Origin: Coregonus clupeaformis
Lineage: Eukaryota; Chordata; Actinopteri; Salmoniformes; Salmonidae
NCBI RefSeq assembly: GCF_020615455.1
Contig: NC_059215.1
Location: 53,444,989 to 53,508,988 of the forward strand
Length of the DNA stretch: 64,000 bases
Reading direction: 5' to 3'
Shown one piece after another: positions 35,301-41,912 of the stretch (positions are counted from its first letter, which is position 1; every line of letters starts with the position of its first letter). The notes below the pieces were generated by a model that ran no database searches, was not told where the DNA came from, and was given only the letters and a program-made list of their open reading frames with translations. The position numbers and the translations under genes are program-made.

Positions 35301-37553
35301 TTGAACACCATGCTGGCTGCGGCGTTCTGGATAAGTTGCAAGGGTTTGATGGCACAAGCGGGGAGCCCAACCAACAGTGAGTTGCAGTAGTCCAGACTGG
35401 AGATGACAAGTGCCAGGATTATGACCTGCGTCACTTCCTGTGTGAGGTAGGGTCGGACTCTATGGATGTTGGTGTTTATCCAGGGTCACGCCAAGTTTCT
35501 TTCCAGTCTGGGAGGGGGACACTGTGGAGTTGTCAACCGTGATGAAGTGGGCAGGCCTTCTCCGGGAGGAAGAGCAGCTCCATTTTGCCAAGGTTGATTG
35601 GCTGACATCCAAGCTGAGATATCTGCCAGGCACGCAGAGATGCGTGTCGCAACCTGGGCGTCAGAAGAAGGGAAAGAGAAAATAAGTTGTCATCCACCAT
35701 CTTAGCAATGATCGGAGAGACCATGTGAGAATATGATAGAGCCGAGTGACTTGGTGTATAGAGAGAAGAGGAGAGGGCTTTGAACTGAGATCTGGGGGAC
35801 ACCAGTAGTGAGAGTACGTGGGGCAGATCCTCTCCACGTCACCTGGTAGGAGCAAGCCTGCCAGGTAGGATGCAATCCAAGAGTGTGCAGAACCTGAGAC
35901 GCCCTGCCCTGAGAGGGTGGGGAGGTGAATCTGATGGTTCACGGTGTCGAAGGCAGTGGATAGATCTAGGAGGAGAGTGAGTCAGCTTTGGCAGTGCGTA
36001 GAGCCTCCGTGACACAGAAGAGAACAGTCTCGGTTGAGTGACACATCTTGAAGCCTGACTGGTTAGGGTTAAGAAGTTATTTCTGAGAGAGATAGTGAGA
36101 GAGTTGGTCAGAGACTGCACGGTCAAGTGTTTTGGAAAGAAAAGAAAGAAGGGATGGTTAGGGTTAAGAAGTTATTTCTGAGAGCGATAGTGAGAGAGTT
36201 GGTCAGAGACTGCACGGTCAAGTGTTTTGGAAAGAAAAGAAAGAAGGGATACATACCGGTCTGTAGTTTTTGACGTCAGAGAGGTTGAGTGTTGGTTTCT
36301 TGAGGAGGGGAGCAACTCTGGCCAGTGGTCAGGGATGTGTTGATGAGGGAAGTAAGGAATGGGAGAAGGTCTCCAGAGATGGTCTGGAGGAGGGGATGGG
36401 GTCGAGCGGGCAGGTTGTCGGGTGGCCGGTCCTCACTAGTCTCAGGATTTCATGTGGAGAGAGAGGGGAGAAAGAGGTCGAAGCGTAGGGTAGTCCTGTG
36501 TAAGTGGGATCAGTGGACTCAATAGGCTGAGTGAATGAGGAGCGGATGTCGTCAACCTTCTTTTCAAAGTGGGTGACAAAGTCATCCGCAGAGAGGGAGG
36601 AGGGAGCGGGTGGAGGATAAAGGTGGAAGGAAGTGTCCTAGCCCTGTTCTGTAAGCTCACAATGAGCCACTCAGCCACGGCGCAGGCGGGTAGGGCCGAG
36701 CCGGCCGGGAGGAAAGGGGACAGTGCGAGTCATAGGATGCGGAAAGGGAGGAGAGTAGGGTCGAAGAGGCAGAATCACGAGACAGGAGGGAGAAGGATGT
36801 AGCAGAAGGAAGAGATGATGGGATAGAAGAGGAGAGAGTAGTGGGGAGGGAAAGCGAAGATTGAAACGGCAAGTGACCATCTGGGTAGGGGCTGAGTGGG
36901 TAGGGTTGGAGGAAAGGGAGAGAGAAAAGGAAGCAAAGTAGTGATCAGAGACCTGGAGGGGGAACAGTCTCTAGTAAAGATGAGATCAAGCGTATTGCCT
37001 GCCTTGTGAGTGGGAGGGGACTGGTGAGGTCAAAAGAGGCAAGGAGGGGAAAGAAAGAGGTGGAAAGAAATTAATCAAAGGCAGATGTCGGGAGGTTGAA
37101 GTCGCCCAGAATGATGAGCGGTGAGCCATCGTCAGGAAATGAGCTTATCAAGGTGTCATGCTCGTTGAGGAACTCTCTAAGGGCACCTGGTGGGCGATAG
37201 ATGGCAACAATGTTAAGCTTGAGTGGACAAGTGACAGTGACCGCATAGAATTCAAATGAGGAGATGGACAGGTGAGTGAGGTAGAAAAAATAAAATCTCC
37301 ACTTAGGAGGAATGAGGATACACACACGCATGTTAATTGTAAAGAATATAAATGGAGACTTATACTCTGTGGCCACAATAGAAAATGATCAAAACCCTCT
37401 TGACTTGGATCTTCATGACTCGTGGTTCATTGACATCAGTAGAGGGGCTTTAAAATGCAAAATTATAATTTAGCCACTAAAAGACTTCCAGTGTTGAGCT
37501 CAATCTGTCTAGCCCACTCCCCCTCAGTCTATACCCCTGTCTGCCTGCTGCCA

Positions 37554-37598
<45 letters not shown>

Positions 37599-38527
37599 CT
37601 CTCTCCCCCCCAGGTGTCTCCTGCTCAGCCTACCGGTGGTCGGCGGCGGCGTGCAGCGGAGGACGACCCGGATGATAGACGACAGCGTTTCCTAGAGAGG
37701 AACCGGGCAGCCGCCTCGCGCTGCCGACAGAAACGCAAAGTCTGGGTCAACTCCTTAGAGAAGAAGGCCGAGGAGCTCTCCTCCATGAACGTCTTCCTGG
37801 CGGTGGGTGTGTGGGAGGGTGGGTGTGTGGGAGAGTGGGAGGGTGGGTGTGGGAGGGTGGGTGTGTGGGAGGGTGGGTGTGTGGGAGGGTGAGTGTGTGG
37901 GAGGGTGGGTGTGGGAGGGTGGGTGTGTGAGTGTGTGGGAGGGTGAGTGTGTGGGAGGGTGGGTGTGGGAGTGTGTGGGAGGGTGGGTGTGTGAGTGCGC
38001 GTTTTCAAGATTGCACTGTATTCTGCTCTCATCTGTACTTTCTTTGAACCACCCACTCATTGAGATATTTCTATCAACCAGTTTGAAAAGTCAATCTAAA
38101 TGTCTCAGTATTATCCATTGCCTTTCTCTGTGTCGGTGTGAGTCAACAGTAATGGCAGAGGGAAAAAATGAAAACTTGCACACAGTTTAATGCTGCTATT
38201 CAGTCCTCAATGCTTTATTCCTGCCCCATACGTTTGAGATGTGCATACCATGCTGCTTTCTTCAATGTTTTTATCCATCTGCCCAGGGACTACAGATAAA
38301 CTAGCCAGCCTGCTAAATCTGTCCCAGTCAAAATAATACATAAATAAATATATATCACTCTTGTTTGCTTCATCAACAGTGACTTCAGACCCTCTCTCTC
38401 TGTGTATTCGTGTGAGAAAACACAGCAGTATTGACTCATTATTATTATTATTATTATTATTAATAACAACAGTATTGACATTATTATTATTATTATTATT
38501 ATTGTAATTATTAACAACAACAGTATT

Positions 38528-38560
<33 letters not shown>

Positions 38561-40039
38561 ATAACAACAGTATTGACATTATTATTATTGTTGTAATTAT
38601 TAACAACAACAGTATTGACTCATTATTATTGTAATTATAACAACAGCATTGACTCATTGTTATTGTAATTATTAATAATAATAGTATTGACTCATTGTGT
38701 TACTGTGTCTCTTCAGAATGAGGTGTCTCTTCTGAGGAACGAGGTGGCTCATCTCAAGCAGCTGCTGCTGGCTCATAAGGACTGCCCTGTCACCACTCTA
38801 CAGAAGAACATGGGTGAGCCTGCTATCTAGCAGCATCTAGAAAACACACTGAAACCTCTCCTCAGGCTGTTGGATGAAAGGCATTGTATAACGTTATATA
38901 GTCAAGTCTACAGTGGCTAGTTCAGATCACTACCTTGGCTTAGTCAGCGTCTAGTTCAGATCACTACCTTGGCTTAGTCAGCGTCTAGTTCAGATCACTA
39001 CCTTGGCTTAGTCAGCGTCTAGTTCAGATCACTACCTTGGCTTAGTCAGCGTCTAGTTCAGATCACTACCTTGGCTTAGTCAGCGTCTAGTTCAGATCAC
39101 TACCTTGGCTTAGTCAGCGTCTAGTTCAGATCACTACCTTGGCTTAGTCAGCGTCTAGTTCAGATCACTACCTTGGCTTAGTCAGCGTCTAGTTCAGATC
39201 ACTACCTTGGCTTAGTCAGCGTCTAGTTCAGATCACTATCTTAGCTTAGTCAGTGGCTAGTTCAGATCACTACCTTGGCTTAGTCAGCGTCTAGTTCAGA
39301 TCACTACCTTGGCTTAGTCAGTGGCTAGTTCAGATCCCTACCTTGGCTTAGTCAGTGGCTAGTTCAGATTACTACCTTGGCTTAGTCAGTGGCTAGTTCA
39401 GATTACTACCTTGGCTTAGTCAGTGGCTAGTTCAGATCACTACCTTGGCTTAGTCAGTGGCTAGTTCAGATTACTACCTTGGCTTAGTCAGTGGCTAGTT
39501 CAGATCACTACCTTGGCTTAATCAGTGGCTAGTTCAGATCACTACCTTGGCTTAATCAGTGGCTAGTTCAGATCTCTAGATGGCCATGGTAGGAATAACA
39601 AAAATACTTTGTTGTTAGAACCAATGAGCCAGTAAGTACATATGCTAAATGTCTTCATTAATGGGGGTTAAGTGATTGAAATAGCTTGTTGTGGTTTCTG
39701 GTGGCTCTGTTCTTTCTACCATGTAGAGTATCTCTGGTAAACTCATCCTTGTAACTCTTGTGTCTCTGTGCTGTAGGAGAAGACAGTACTATGAAAGACG
39801 TGTCGGAGCCCACCGGCTCCCCAGCACCCGTCATCCAGCACAGCTCCCTGCCCAGCCCCTCTCCTTCCTCGGGCCCCAACGGCATAAATGCCCAGGCGGC
39901 CGCCGAGGCCATGTCTGTGCTGGCTGGGATGGGTCAGCACCAGCAGAGGAGAGGAGAGAGGGATGGAGGGAGAGACGGGAGGGATGGACCCTCCTCCCAC
40001 GTCATCATGGCCACACAGTCGCACCACTCTGCCAGATGA
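14315..40039 (+). CDS. atf7: atf7, cyclic AMP-dependent transcription factor ATF-7 (11 coding exons, 511 aa)
   Basis: Nuclear bZIP activator of the ATF2/ATF7/CREB5 family, known to bind CRE-type sites as homodimer or with Jun/Fos partners and to be phosphorylated by stress kinases. The eleven exons join with consistent phases to a 511-residue product, close to the roughly 480-490 of mammalian ATF7. Visible: C2H2 finger at residues 7-31 (FVCNCPGCG ... HKHKH), conserved block KFGPARTDSVII, the phosphosite motif DQTPTPTRF with T51 and T53 at the mammalian positions, KEEEPVEVDSSPP, APTPTIV, NIPGIPGPP, SEAKMRLKAAL, basic region ERNRAAASRCRQKRK (357-371), leucine zipper to about 412, LLLAHKDCPVT, and the tail EPTGSPAPVIQHSS. 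The family's HVIM motif is near the C terminus. ATF2 fits less well: DSVII, EEPVEVDSSPP and QHPDAPSPAQPQVSPAQPT are ATF7-like. Non-coding first exon(s) were not identified. Confidence 0.96.
14696..15115. mobile_element. Non-autonomous DNA transposon (TIR CAGTGTTTCCCCTA)
   Basis: About 420 bp with ends CAGTGTTTCCCCTATATT at 14696 and ATCCTAGGGGAAACACTG at 15115 (inverted). A 5-bp direct repeat TACTC sits immediately outside each end (14691-14695 and 15116-15120). The TIR is hAT-like. The 5-bp duplication is shorter than the usual 8 bp and suits the hAT5-type group or a chance match. No coding capacity. Confidence 0.75.
15373..15754 (-). repeat. LTR of the element (3' LTR in element orientation)
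   Basis: 382 bp, starts TGTCACGATCGTC and ends GAGCCAGAGTGTTACA on the + strand. Contains the complement of AATAAA near 15431. Confidence 0.93.
16105..16730. repeat. 24-bp minisatellite inside the LTR element, about 26 copies
   Basis: Units GGATCCTGGCTGGACGGCTC + TGGC with variants (GGATCCTGGCGGGACGGC, occasional 1-bp insertion GGCTGGGACGG near 16266, 16503 and 16621). 24 is a multiple of three, so frames stay open; the minus strand reads as 8-residue repeats such as QPGSARAV. Confidence 0.95.
16731..17345. repeat. 27-bp minisatellite inside the LTR element, about 23 copies
   Basis: Units GACGGATCTGGCTGCTCATG + GCTGGCT. The minus strand reads as the 9-residue repeat HEQPDPSAS. One unit near 16820 has a 1-bp deletion that switches frame. 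Very homogeneous. Confidence 0.95.
16776..18011 (-). CDS. Open frame in the LTR element interior with HEQPDPSAS repeats (hypothetical, 411 codons)
   Basis: From ATG 18011 the frame starts MKSWRQPKPRGGGTRRQRER, passes through a Pro/Ser-rich middle (about residues 80-220) and then consists of about 20 copies of HEQPDPSAS. No gag, protease or polymerase motif is visible. A competing frame over 18165-17839 reads PPKVGTWEELLDGKDPW and EELEAAKAERRWYEEAARKA, which looks more protein-like but stops at 17839. Either may be a remnant of an internal ORF of the parent element. That it is translated is not supported; open length is largely explained by repeat periods that are multiples of three. Confidence 0.3.
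   Translation of the reverse strand: MKSWRQPKPRGGGTRRQRERRGWKPVEERQPQDIFGGHMAWAAGQQEAATGRKGEKANGVREPLASGRREVVVARHERLKCVPSLVRSVLDPQLRPVVGVPGTDRSVPTHAPGPRCASPAGQSLPSALGRLNCPSAKRCISRPSVLSLQSRPSAMSLQSRPPDRIIHLLWNQQEPTQPMLDWRLGLRDRQERLMRMGAVLLEVMTAIRGWGPPPPLAAQPAPSASHEQPDPLASHEQPDPSASHEQPDPSASHEQPDPSASHEQPDPSASHGQPDPSASHEQPDPSASHEQPDPSASHEQPDPSASHEQPDPSASHEQPDPSASREQPDPSASHEQPDPSASHEQPDPSASHEQPDPSASHEQPDPSASHEQPDPSASHEQPDPSASHEQPDPSASQSSQIRQPAMSSQIR
18165..18546 (-). repeat. LTR of the element (5' LTR in element orientation)
   Basis: 382 bp, matches 15373-15754 throughout by eye, including all length-variable A runs. Confidence 0.93.
20005..20747. other. atf7: Unassigned intron 1 sequence
   Basis: No coding signal. 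Contains a (CA)n run at 20409-20428 and three loosely repeated segments with CCCACATGGACAA (about 20230-20560). Confidence 0.5.
20748..20808. repeat. Hairpin repeat, copy C (left half only)
   Basis: GCGTCCCAGATAGAACCCTA ... TAGTGCACTACTTTAGACC, the left arm of the hairpin family; the right arm is replaced by the tandem repeats that follow. Confidence 0.75.
20811..20940. repeat. About 38-bp tandem repeat, 3.5 copies
   Basis: Units contain ATAATATGGGTTCTGGCCAG then AAACAACATGTCTGT. Confidence 0.9.
20941..21050. repeat. 16-bp tandem repeat, 7 copies
   Basis: Perfect GGCCAGAGAACATGGT units. The sequence resembles part of the preceding 38-bp unit (TTCTGGCCAGA). Confidence 0.93.
21104..21262 (-). 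mobile_element. tRNA-derived SINE
   Basis: Minus strand: AGTTGGTAGAGCATGGCGCT (A box region), GTGGGTTCGTTTCCCAC (B box and stem), linker ATGTATGCACTCACTAACTG, tail AAGAGCGTCTGCTAAATGAC. The first few bases of the tRNA head are missing or diverged. Confidence 0.85.
21263..22260. other. atf7: Unassigned intron 1 sequence
   Basis: No gene or clear mobile element. A (GT)n run at 21867-21881. Confidence 0.5.
22261..23637 (+). mobile_element. Tc1/mariner-like element, TIR type CAGTGCCTTCGGAAAGTATT, 3' end lost
   Basis: Left end TACAGTGCCTTCGGAAAGTA at 22261; the right TIR is absent, sequence changing to unrelated DNA near 23637. Transposase on + strand from ATG 22618: MRSKELSVELRDRIVSRHRS, helix-turn-helix ISAALKVPKNTVASIILKWK, then after a stop at 22876 a long segment 22888-23352 with ILWSDETKIELFGLNAKRH (first D) and QQDNDPKHTAKTTQEWL (second D), then a stop and 23371 onward NPIKHLWRDLKIAVQQRSPS (third acidic position E replaced within IKHLW). 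About 20 residues are deleted before QQDNDP. Best-preserved transposase of this family here, but not functional. Confidence 0.92.
23638..24479. other. atf7: Unassigned intron 1 sequence
   Basis: No gene recognised. 24190-24310 contains GGACCCGCTCGGGTCCCGGA with internal palindromic GGTCCCGGATCGGGTC; it may belong to an old repeat I cannot name. Confidence 0.4.
24480..25877. repeat. 1.4 kb pyrimidine-rich array (CTCTCTCTGCTCTGTCTCCCCC)n
   Basis: Irregular units of CTCTCTGCTCTGTCTCCCCC, about 20-25 bp. Long frames on both strands are by-products of composition. It abuts the 3' end of the LINE at 25878. Confidence 0.95.
25878..26985 (-). mobile_element. Non-LTR retrotransposon embedded in CT/GA microsatellite, 5' truncated (copy 1)
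   Basis: Minus strand ends AATAAAGCCCTTAAATTGAA followed by repeated ATTGAA, directly in GAGAG microsatellite. The coding part (minus, about 26975-26152) is the C terminus of a reverse-transcriptase polyprotein: KWDKHQIETLHAEFCKNIL, RAELGQYPLIIKIQKRAVKF, and a terminal zinc-knuckle CAHCPQNEVETELHFLTSC. It stays open to the stop at 26152, ending CHKKKGNQ. The 5' end also abuts CT/GA microsatellite. A Kibi-type Tx1-clade LINE, known to target TC repeats, is a reasonable but unproven identity. Confidence 0.8.
26152..26974 (-). pseudogene. C-terminal part of LINE polyprotein
   Basis: About 270 codons open without stop, from the microsatellite boundary (PLTNQEFTKWDK) to CHKKKGNQ. Includes a run of Asn codons (NNNNNN, a GTT repeat at 26641-26658 on the + strand). 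No catalytic reverse-transcriptase motif is left; only the post-RT domain with the CX2C-H-C knuckle. It is a 5'-truncated, non-functional copy. Confidence 0.75.
26986..27060. repeat. CT-rich microsatellite, right flank of the LINE
   Basis: CTCTCTCTCTCTGCTCTGTCC, the same units as 24480-25877, so the LINE sits inside one array. Confidence 0.85.
27324..27812. repeat. 22-bp minisatellite with telomere-like CCCTAACCCTAG core
   Basis: Units CCTGTCACCTCCCTAACCCT + AG repeated about 11 times, then longer units in which CCCTAACCCTAACCCTAG has expanded (27640-27790). The core matches two to three vertebrate telomere units (TTAGGG complement) with a terminal G change. Interstitial, not a chromosome end. 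Confidence 0.9.
28056..28472. repeat. atf7: (GT)n then 390 bp polypyrimidine run directly upstream of atf7 exon 2
   Basis: GT repeats 28056-28080 followed by CCCTCCCTCCCTCTCTCCCC-type sequence up to the acceptor AG at 28471-28472. The native polypyrimidine tract is thus extended more than tenfold. Confidence 0.93.
28473..28569 (+). CDS. atf7: atf7 coding exon 2 (residues 17-48)
   Basis: Acceptor CTCTCTCCAG, donor CCAAG|GTACTG. 97 nt, ends one base into codon 49. Encodes RFTNEDHLAVHKHKHEMTLK then FGPARTDSVIIQ, completing the zinc finger with His ligands. Confidence 0.95.
28913..29043 (+). CDS. atf7: atf7 coding exon 3 (residues 49-92)
   Basis: Acceptor CTGTTCCAG, donor CCT|GTGAGT. 131 nt. 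Encodes DQTPTPTRFLKNCEEVGLFN then ELASSFAEEFRKAQ, the transactivation region with T51/T53. Confidence 0.95.
29063..29205 (+). mobile_element. tRNA-derived SINE in atf7 intron 3
   Basis: GTCCTCTGTAGCTTAGTTGG (A box), GTGGGTTCGATTCCCGGGAC (B box), then GTATGCACACAAGACTGCTT and the tail AAAAGCATCTGCTAAATGGC. It begins 20 bp after the exon 3 donor. Confidence 0.88.
29456..29632 (+). CDS. atf7: atf7 coding exon 4 (residues 93-151)
   Basis: Acceptor CCCCCCTCCAG, donor AAAG|GTAGGG. 177 nt in phase 0. Encodes LPAPHREVALHMSLQTPSAE ... KVKEEEPVEVDSSPPGSPDS. A second in-frame donor ATG|GTGAGA at 29618 would drop VRRGK; alternative use is possible. Confidence 0.9.
30025..30212 (+). CDS. atf7: atf7 coding exon 5 (residues 152-213)
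   Basis: Acceptor TTCTCTCAG, donor GG|GTGAGT. 188 nt, ends two bases into codon 214. Encodes SSAPTPTIVRHG, PGSLPLHLGFDTLQPTMPSP and TSVITPTPPSNR. Confidence 0.95.
30583..30921. mobile_element. Tc1-type MITE (TTTGGACACACC family), complete, in atf7 intron 5
   Basis: About 339 bp. Ends TACAGTACCAGTTAAAAGTT and (reverse) TACACTACCTGTCAAAAGTT, each followed by TGGACACACCTACTCATT. TIR arms extend about 90 bp (through ATTCTACAATGTAG). Internal part has only a short transposase-element relic (CCCCTTTGCCTTGATGACAG). It relies on an autonomous Tc1 for movement. Confidence 0.9.
31049..32187. repeat. Unnamed old repeat with two 100-bp direct repeats
   Basis: CTGTAATAAAGGCTTT and CTCTCTGGTA...TTTAGT...TTCCAAA...GTCAG occur in the same order at 31049-31145 and 31569-31700, about 520 bp apart. 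The stretch ends near 32174 with GATTCTTGGTTGACCGATCA and AGGACAGCCCTAA, reminiscent of a DNA-transposon terminus. No coding frame. Non-coding intron 5 otherwise. Confidence 0.5.
32188..32738. mobile_element. Tc1-type non-autonomous element, right end intact
   Basis: Ends AATTATTTCTGAAGGCACTG + TA at 32738. Interior contains ACCCATCTACCAATAGGTGC, TTGCGAGGCATTGGAAAACC and CATTATGGGGTATTG, a set of blocks seen together in salmonid Tc1 relics. The left end is not defined by a TIR. No transposase. Confidence 0.7.
33276..33360 (+). CDS. atf7: atf7 coding exon 6 (residues 214-242)
   Basis: Acceptor TTTTTTTCTATAG, donor TCT|GTAAGT. 85 nt. Encodes GSPTGHYPMMMHLPNGLLPG then PMQIPSVIS, the MHLxNG-PG-MPSVIS block. 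Confidence 0.95.
33660..33779 (+). CDS. atf7: atf7 coding exon 7 (residues 243-282)
   Basis: Acceptor TGTCTCCAG, donor ATG|GTGAGC. 120 nt, phase 0. Encodes LARPMHMVPNIPGIPGPPIG and ends TTHSEAKM. Confidence 0.95.
33785..34140. repeat. atf7: CT-rich microsatellite starting 5 bp after the exon 7 donor
   Basis: CTCTCTCTCTCGCGCTCTCT passing into CTTTCTTTCCTTCTTTC. Frames on both strands are repeat by-products. Confidence 0.93.
34420..34560 (+). CDS. atf7: atf7 coding exon 8 (residues 283-329)
   Basis: Acceptor TGTCTCCTGTAG, donor CCACAG|GTAGGAC. 141 nt, phase 0. Encodes RLKAALAQQSSGGQ and ends EQSQQLVQHPDAPSPAQPQ. The donor region is tandemly duplicated in the intron that follows. Confidence 0.94.
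34549..34842 (+). repeat. atf7: 43/44-bp tandem repeat carrying seven copies of the exon 8 splice donor
   Basis: Each unit contains GCACAGCCACAG|GTAGGACA then ACATGGAGACATGGACCCTC. Potential donor GTs lie at 34561, 34604, 34647, 34691, 34735, 34779 and 34823. The last three bases of exon 8 coding sequence and its donor are thus copied six more times into intron 8. In the exon 8 frame a TAG appears at 34648-34650. Confidence 0.95.
34853..37385 (-). mobile_element. LINE (RSg-1/L2-like), 5' truncated, in atf7 intron 8
   Basis: Minus strand. Endonuclease domain remains at 37376-37071 (VAIYRPPGALREFL, SPLIILGDFNLP). Degraded reverse transcriptase lies over 36130-35530. C terminus at 35434-34925 reads SSLDYCNSLLVGLPA, PLQLIQNAAA, LHWLPVEARI. 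The 3' end carries GGTTGTCCCACC, ATGAATGCACTCTG and AAGAGCGTCTGCTAAATTAC. Many frameshifts. A 95-bp internal tandem duplication is at 36058-36250. The 3' tail is shared with the SINEs of this window. Confidence 0.88.
36062..36251. repeat. 95-bp tandem duplication inside the LINE
   Basis: GGTTAAGAAGTTATTTCTGA recurs at 36067 and 36162, and the whole 95 bp is repeated with one change (GAGAGATAG/GAGCGATAG). Confidence 0.92.
37558..37611. repeat. atf7: (CT)n forming the polypyrimidine tract of atf7 exon 9
   Basis: Over 50 bp of CT repeats ending CCCCCCCAG at the exon 9 acceptor. Confidence 0.95.
37614..37802 (+). CDS. atf7: atf7 coding exon 9, bZIP basic region (residues 330-392)
   Basis: Acceptor CCCCCCCAG, donor GCG|GTGGGT. 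189 nt, phase 0. Encodes VSPAQPTGGRRRRAAEDDPD, basic region ERNRAAASRCRQKRKVW and the start of the zipper SLEKKAEELSSMN. All DNA-contact residues of the NxxAAxxCR signature (N-AA-CR) are present. Confidence 0.96.
37803..37996. repeat. atf7: GGGTGTGTGGGAGGGT repeat beginning at the exon 9 donor
   Basis: About 190 bp of GTGTGGGAGGGTGGGTGTG units; the donor GTGGGT is the first base of the array. G-rich runs could form G-quadruplexes (inference). Confidence 0.93.
38426..38700. repeat. atf7: (ATT)n-containing tandem repeat in intron 9
   Basis: Units of AACAACAGTATTGACTCATT plus (ATT)5-9, about six times, ending 17 bp before exon 10. Confidence 0.92.
38717..38813 (+). CDS. atf7: atf7 coding exon 10, leucine zipper (residues 393-424)
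   Basis: Acceptor TGTCTCTTCAG, donor ATGG|GTGAGC. 97 nt. Encodes NEVSLLRNEVAHLKQLLLAH then KDCPVTTLQKNM, the conserved zipper C-terminal half. Confidence 0.96.
38912..39575. repeat. atf7: 34-bp minisatellite, about 20 copies, in atf7 intron 10
   Basis: Period 34; units CTAGTTCAGATCACTACCTT + GGCTTAGTCAGC, in two sub-types (GCGT first half, GTGG second half). It fills two thirds of the intron. Confidence 0.95.
39777..40039 (+). CDS. atf7: atf7 last coding exon (residues 425-511, stop TGA 40037-40039)
   Basis: Acceptor TCTGTGCTGTAG. Encodes SEPTGSPAPVIQHSSLPSPS, NAQAAAEAMSVLAGMG, a fish-specific-looking RRGERDGGRDGRDG insert, and the terminal SSHVIMATQSHHSAR that matches the HVIM-QS tail of ATF7. 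Confidence 0.95.
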
Positions 40040-41263
40040 TGAGCAATGAGCGTATCACACGCCATGGCCCGGGACTCTATGGTGAACACACCACCAGGCA
40101 CCAGCCTACACAGGGGCAGGAGGAAAGCAGAGGAGAGGGTAGAGAAGGAAGAGGGCAACATGCCTTCCTAGTAAAATCAACCTGAGGAGTAGTTACATGA
40201 TACAACCTCCCTCCTCTCTGCCTGTGCTGTGGCGGCCATTTTGTGTCAGCAACTTTGTGTCAGGCCTGGAGCCTTGCTGGAGCTCAGCAACAACAGCCTT
40301 CTGGGAATGGACCGGGACGATAGGAGAAAAAGAGCTTCTTGTTCTGTTCACTATGCCATATATAGACTACATACAGGGGCTGGACTCCACACCCCTCGTA
40401 TCCTCCCCCCAATCACCCTACAACCCTCTCACCTTGCCTCACCCTCAAGCCACCCTCAAGCCCTTATGAACTTCACAGGACTGTAGGACTGCATAGCATC
40501 GTCCCGAGTGTCGTAACTGTCATTGTGATGAACTCGGACACTCAGACTCTAACACACGGTAACACACACATACCTGACACATACACTCAACATTGAATTG
40601 ATTCATGTTTGTTGTTTATCAAGTGATATACCAAAACCCTGATCACTGCAGGGATCCACACTATTGGAACAGGGAGTTGTGTCATTGCTCTCCTGCACAT
40701 GTTAACACGTTTTATTCCCACACAAAAATGGGTTTTAATAATTGAAGCTCCAACTCCAAAGATCCAACAGTTTTGTATACCTCAAGATGGTCAGATCTAA
40801 AATATTTTCTATTTGGTCTGTTGAATCCATAGCAGTTTTGTAAGTGGTTTCATTTCGAGGATCTGTCGCAGTCGTTCACGAAAAAGCTTGACCTCATTTT
40901 TAGCGCTTTTATGATACATTTTATAAAGTGTGTGTGGGGTGTGTGTATATTTATGTACATCAAGCAGTTTGTTGATTCAAGGTCTGATAAAATAAGATCT
41001 GGTTTGGTAGCATGTGACTTATTTTTATATTTACATCTTTGTTGTATTCCTGTGCAGCTTTCTTTTTATAAGTTTATCGGCACATTATTATTTGCAGCTT
41101 GGGCCATAGAGAACCAAATTCAGTGTGACAGAAACGGAAAGCTAAAAGTAATATATTTAGTGTATACTGCCATTTACAAATCATTTATACACTTAAAAGA
41201 GAAAGGCTTTTTACATTGAGCTTCAGAATTTCTTTGGGACCGTATCTGACGCTAAACAAATCC

Positions 41264-41374
41264 TCCCCTCTCCCCTCTCCCCTCTCCCCTCTCCCCTCTC
41301 CCCCCTCCCCTCTCCCTCCCCCTCTCCCCCTCCCCCCTCCCCCTCTCCCCTCTCCCCCTCTCCCTCTCCCCCCT
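41264..41374. repeat. C/T-rich low complexity in the 3' UTR
   Basis: CCCCTCTCCCCTCTCCCCTC units. Confidence 0.93.
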
Positions 41375-41786
41375 CTAACCATTTCCTCATTCCCATTCCC
41401 AATTTTCGTATTTATTTTTCTAAATGTATGTCATTACCATCTTTTATGAAATCTTAGCTGACAGAAAGCTTTGCTTCTAACTGGCCTTTATCGCTCTCCT
41501 CTGTTTCCTTAAACCTTCTCGTTCTTTAGTAGTTCATCCTGGCTGCTTTCTGGAGCGTGATGGGCTACTCTGAAGTCTCCAGGCTTGTGTTCATTAAGTA
41601 CCAAACACAACAAAACGGACTGAAACAACGAGGCACAACCTGGACTTGTTCAATAAGAAATGCTCATTTTCTTTTGCCGTTGCAAAACGTTATAAAACGT
41701 TTTCCATTGAGTGCACTAATGAACACGAACCTGGCTGTTCTTTATTAATGACTCTATCCAAAACAAAGCCATGTTACCCTTTTAGC

Positions 41787-41912
41787 ATGTATGTATGTAT
41801 GTGTGTATGTGTGTATGTGTGTATGTATGTATGTATGTGTGTATGTATGTGTGTATGTATGTATGTATGTATGTATGTATGTATGTGTGTATGTATGTAT
41901 GTATGTATGTGT
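41787..41912. repeat. (TATG/TGTG)n microsatellite in the 3' UTR
   Basis: ATGTATGTATGTGTGTATGT units over 125 bp. Confidence 0.95.

Noticed and set aside
37625..38060. Thr/His/Pro-rich minus-strand frames across exon 9
   Set aside because: Translation of the GTGTGGGAGG repeat; the + strand bZIP exon is the real feature.
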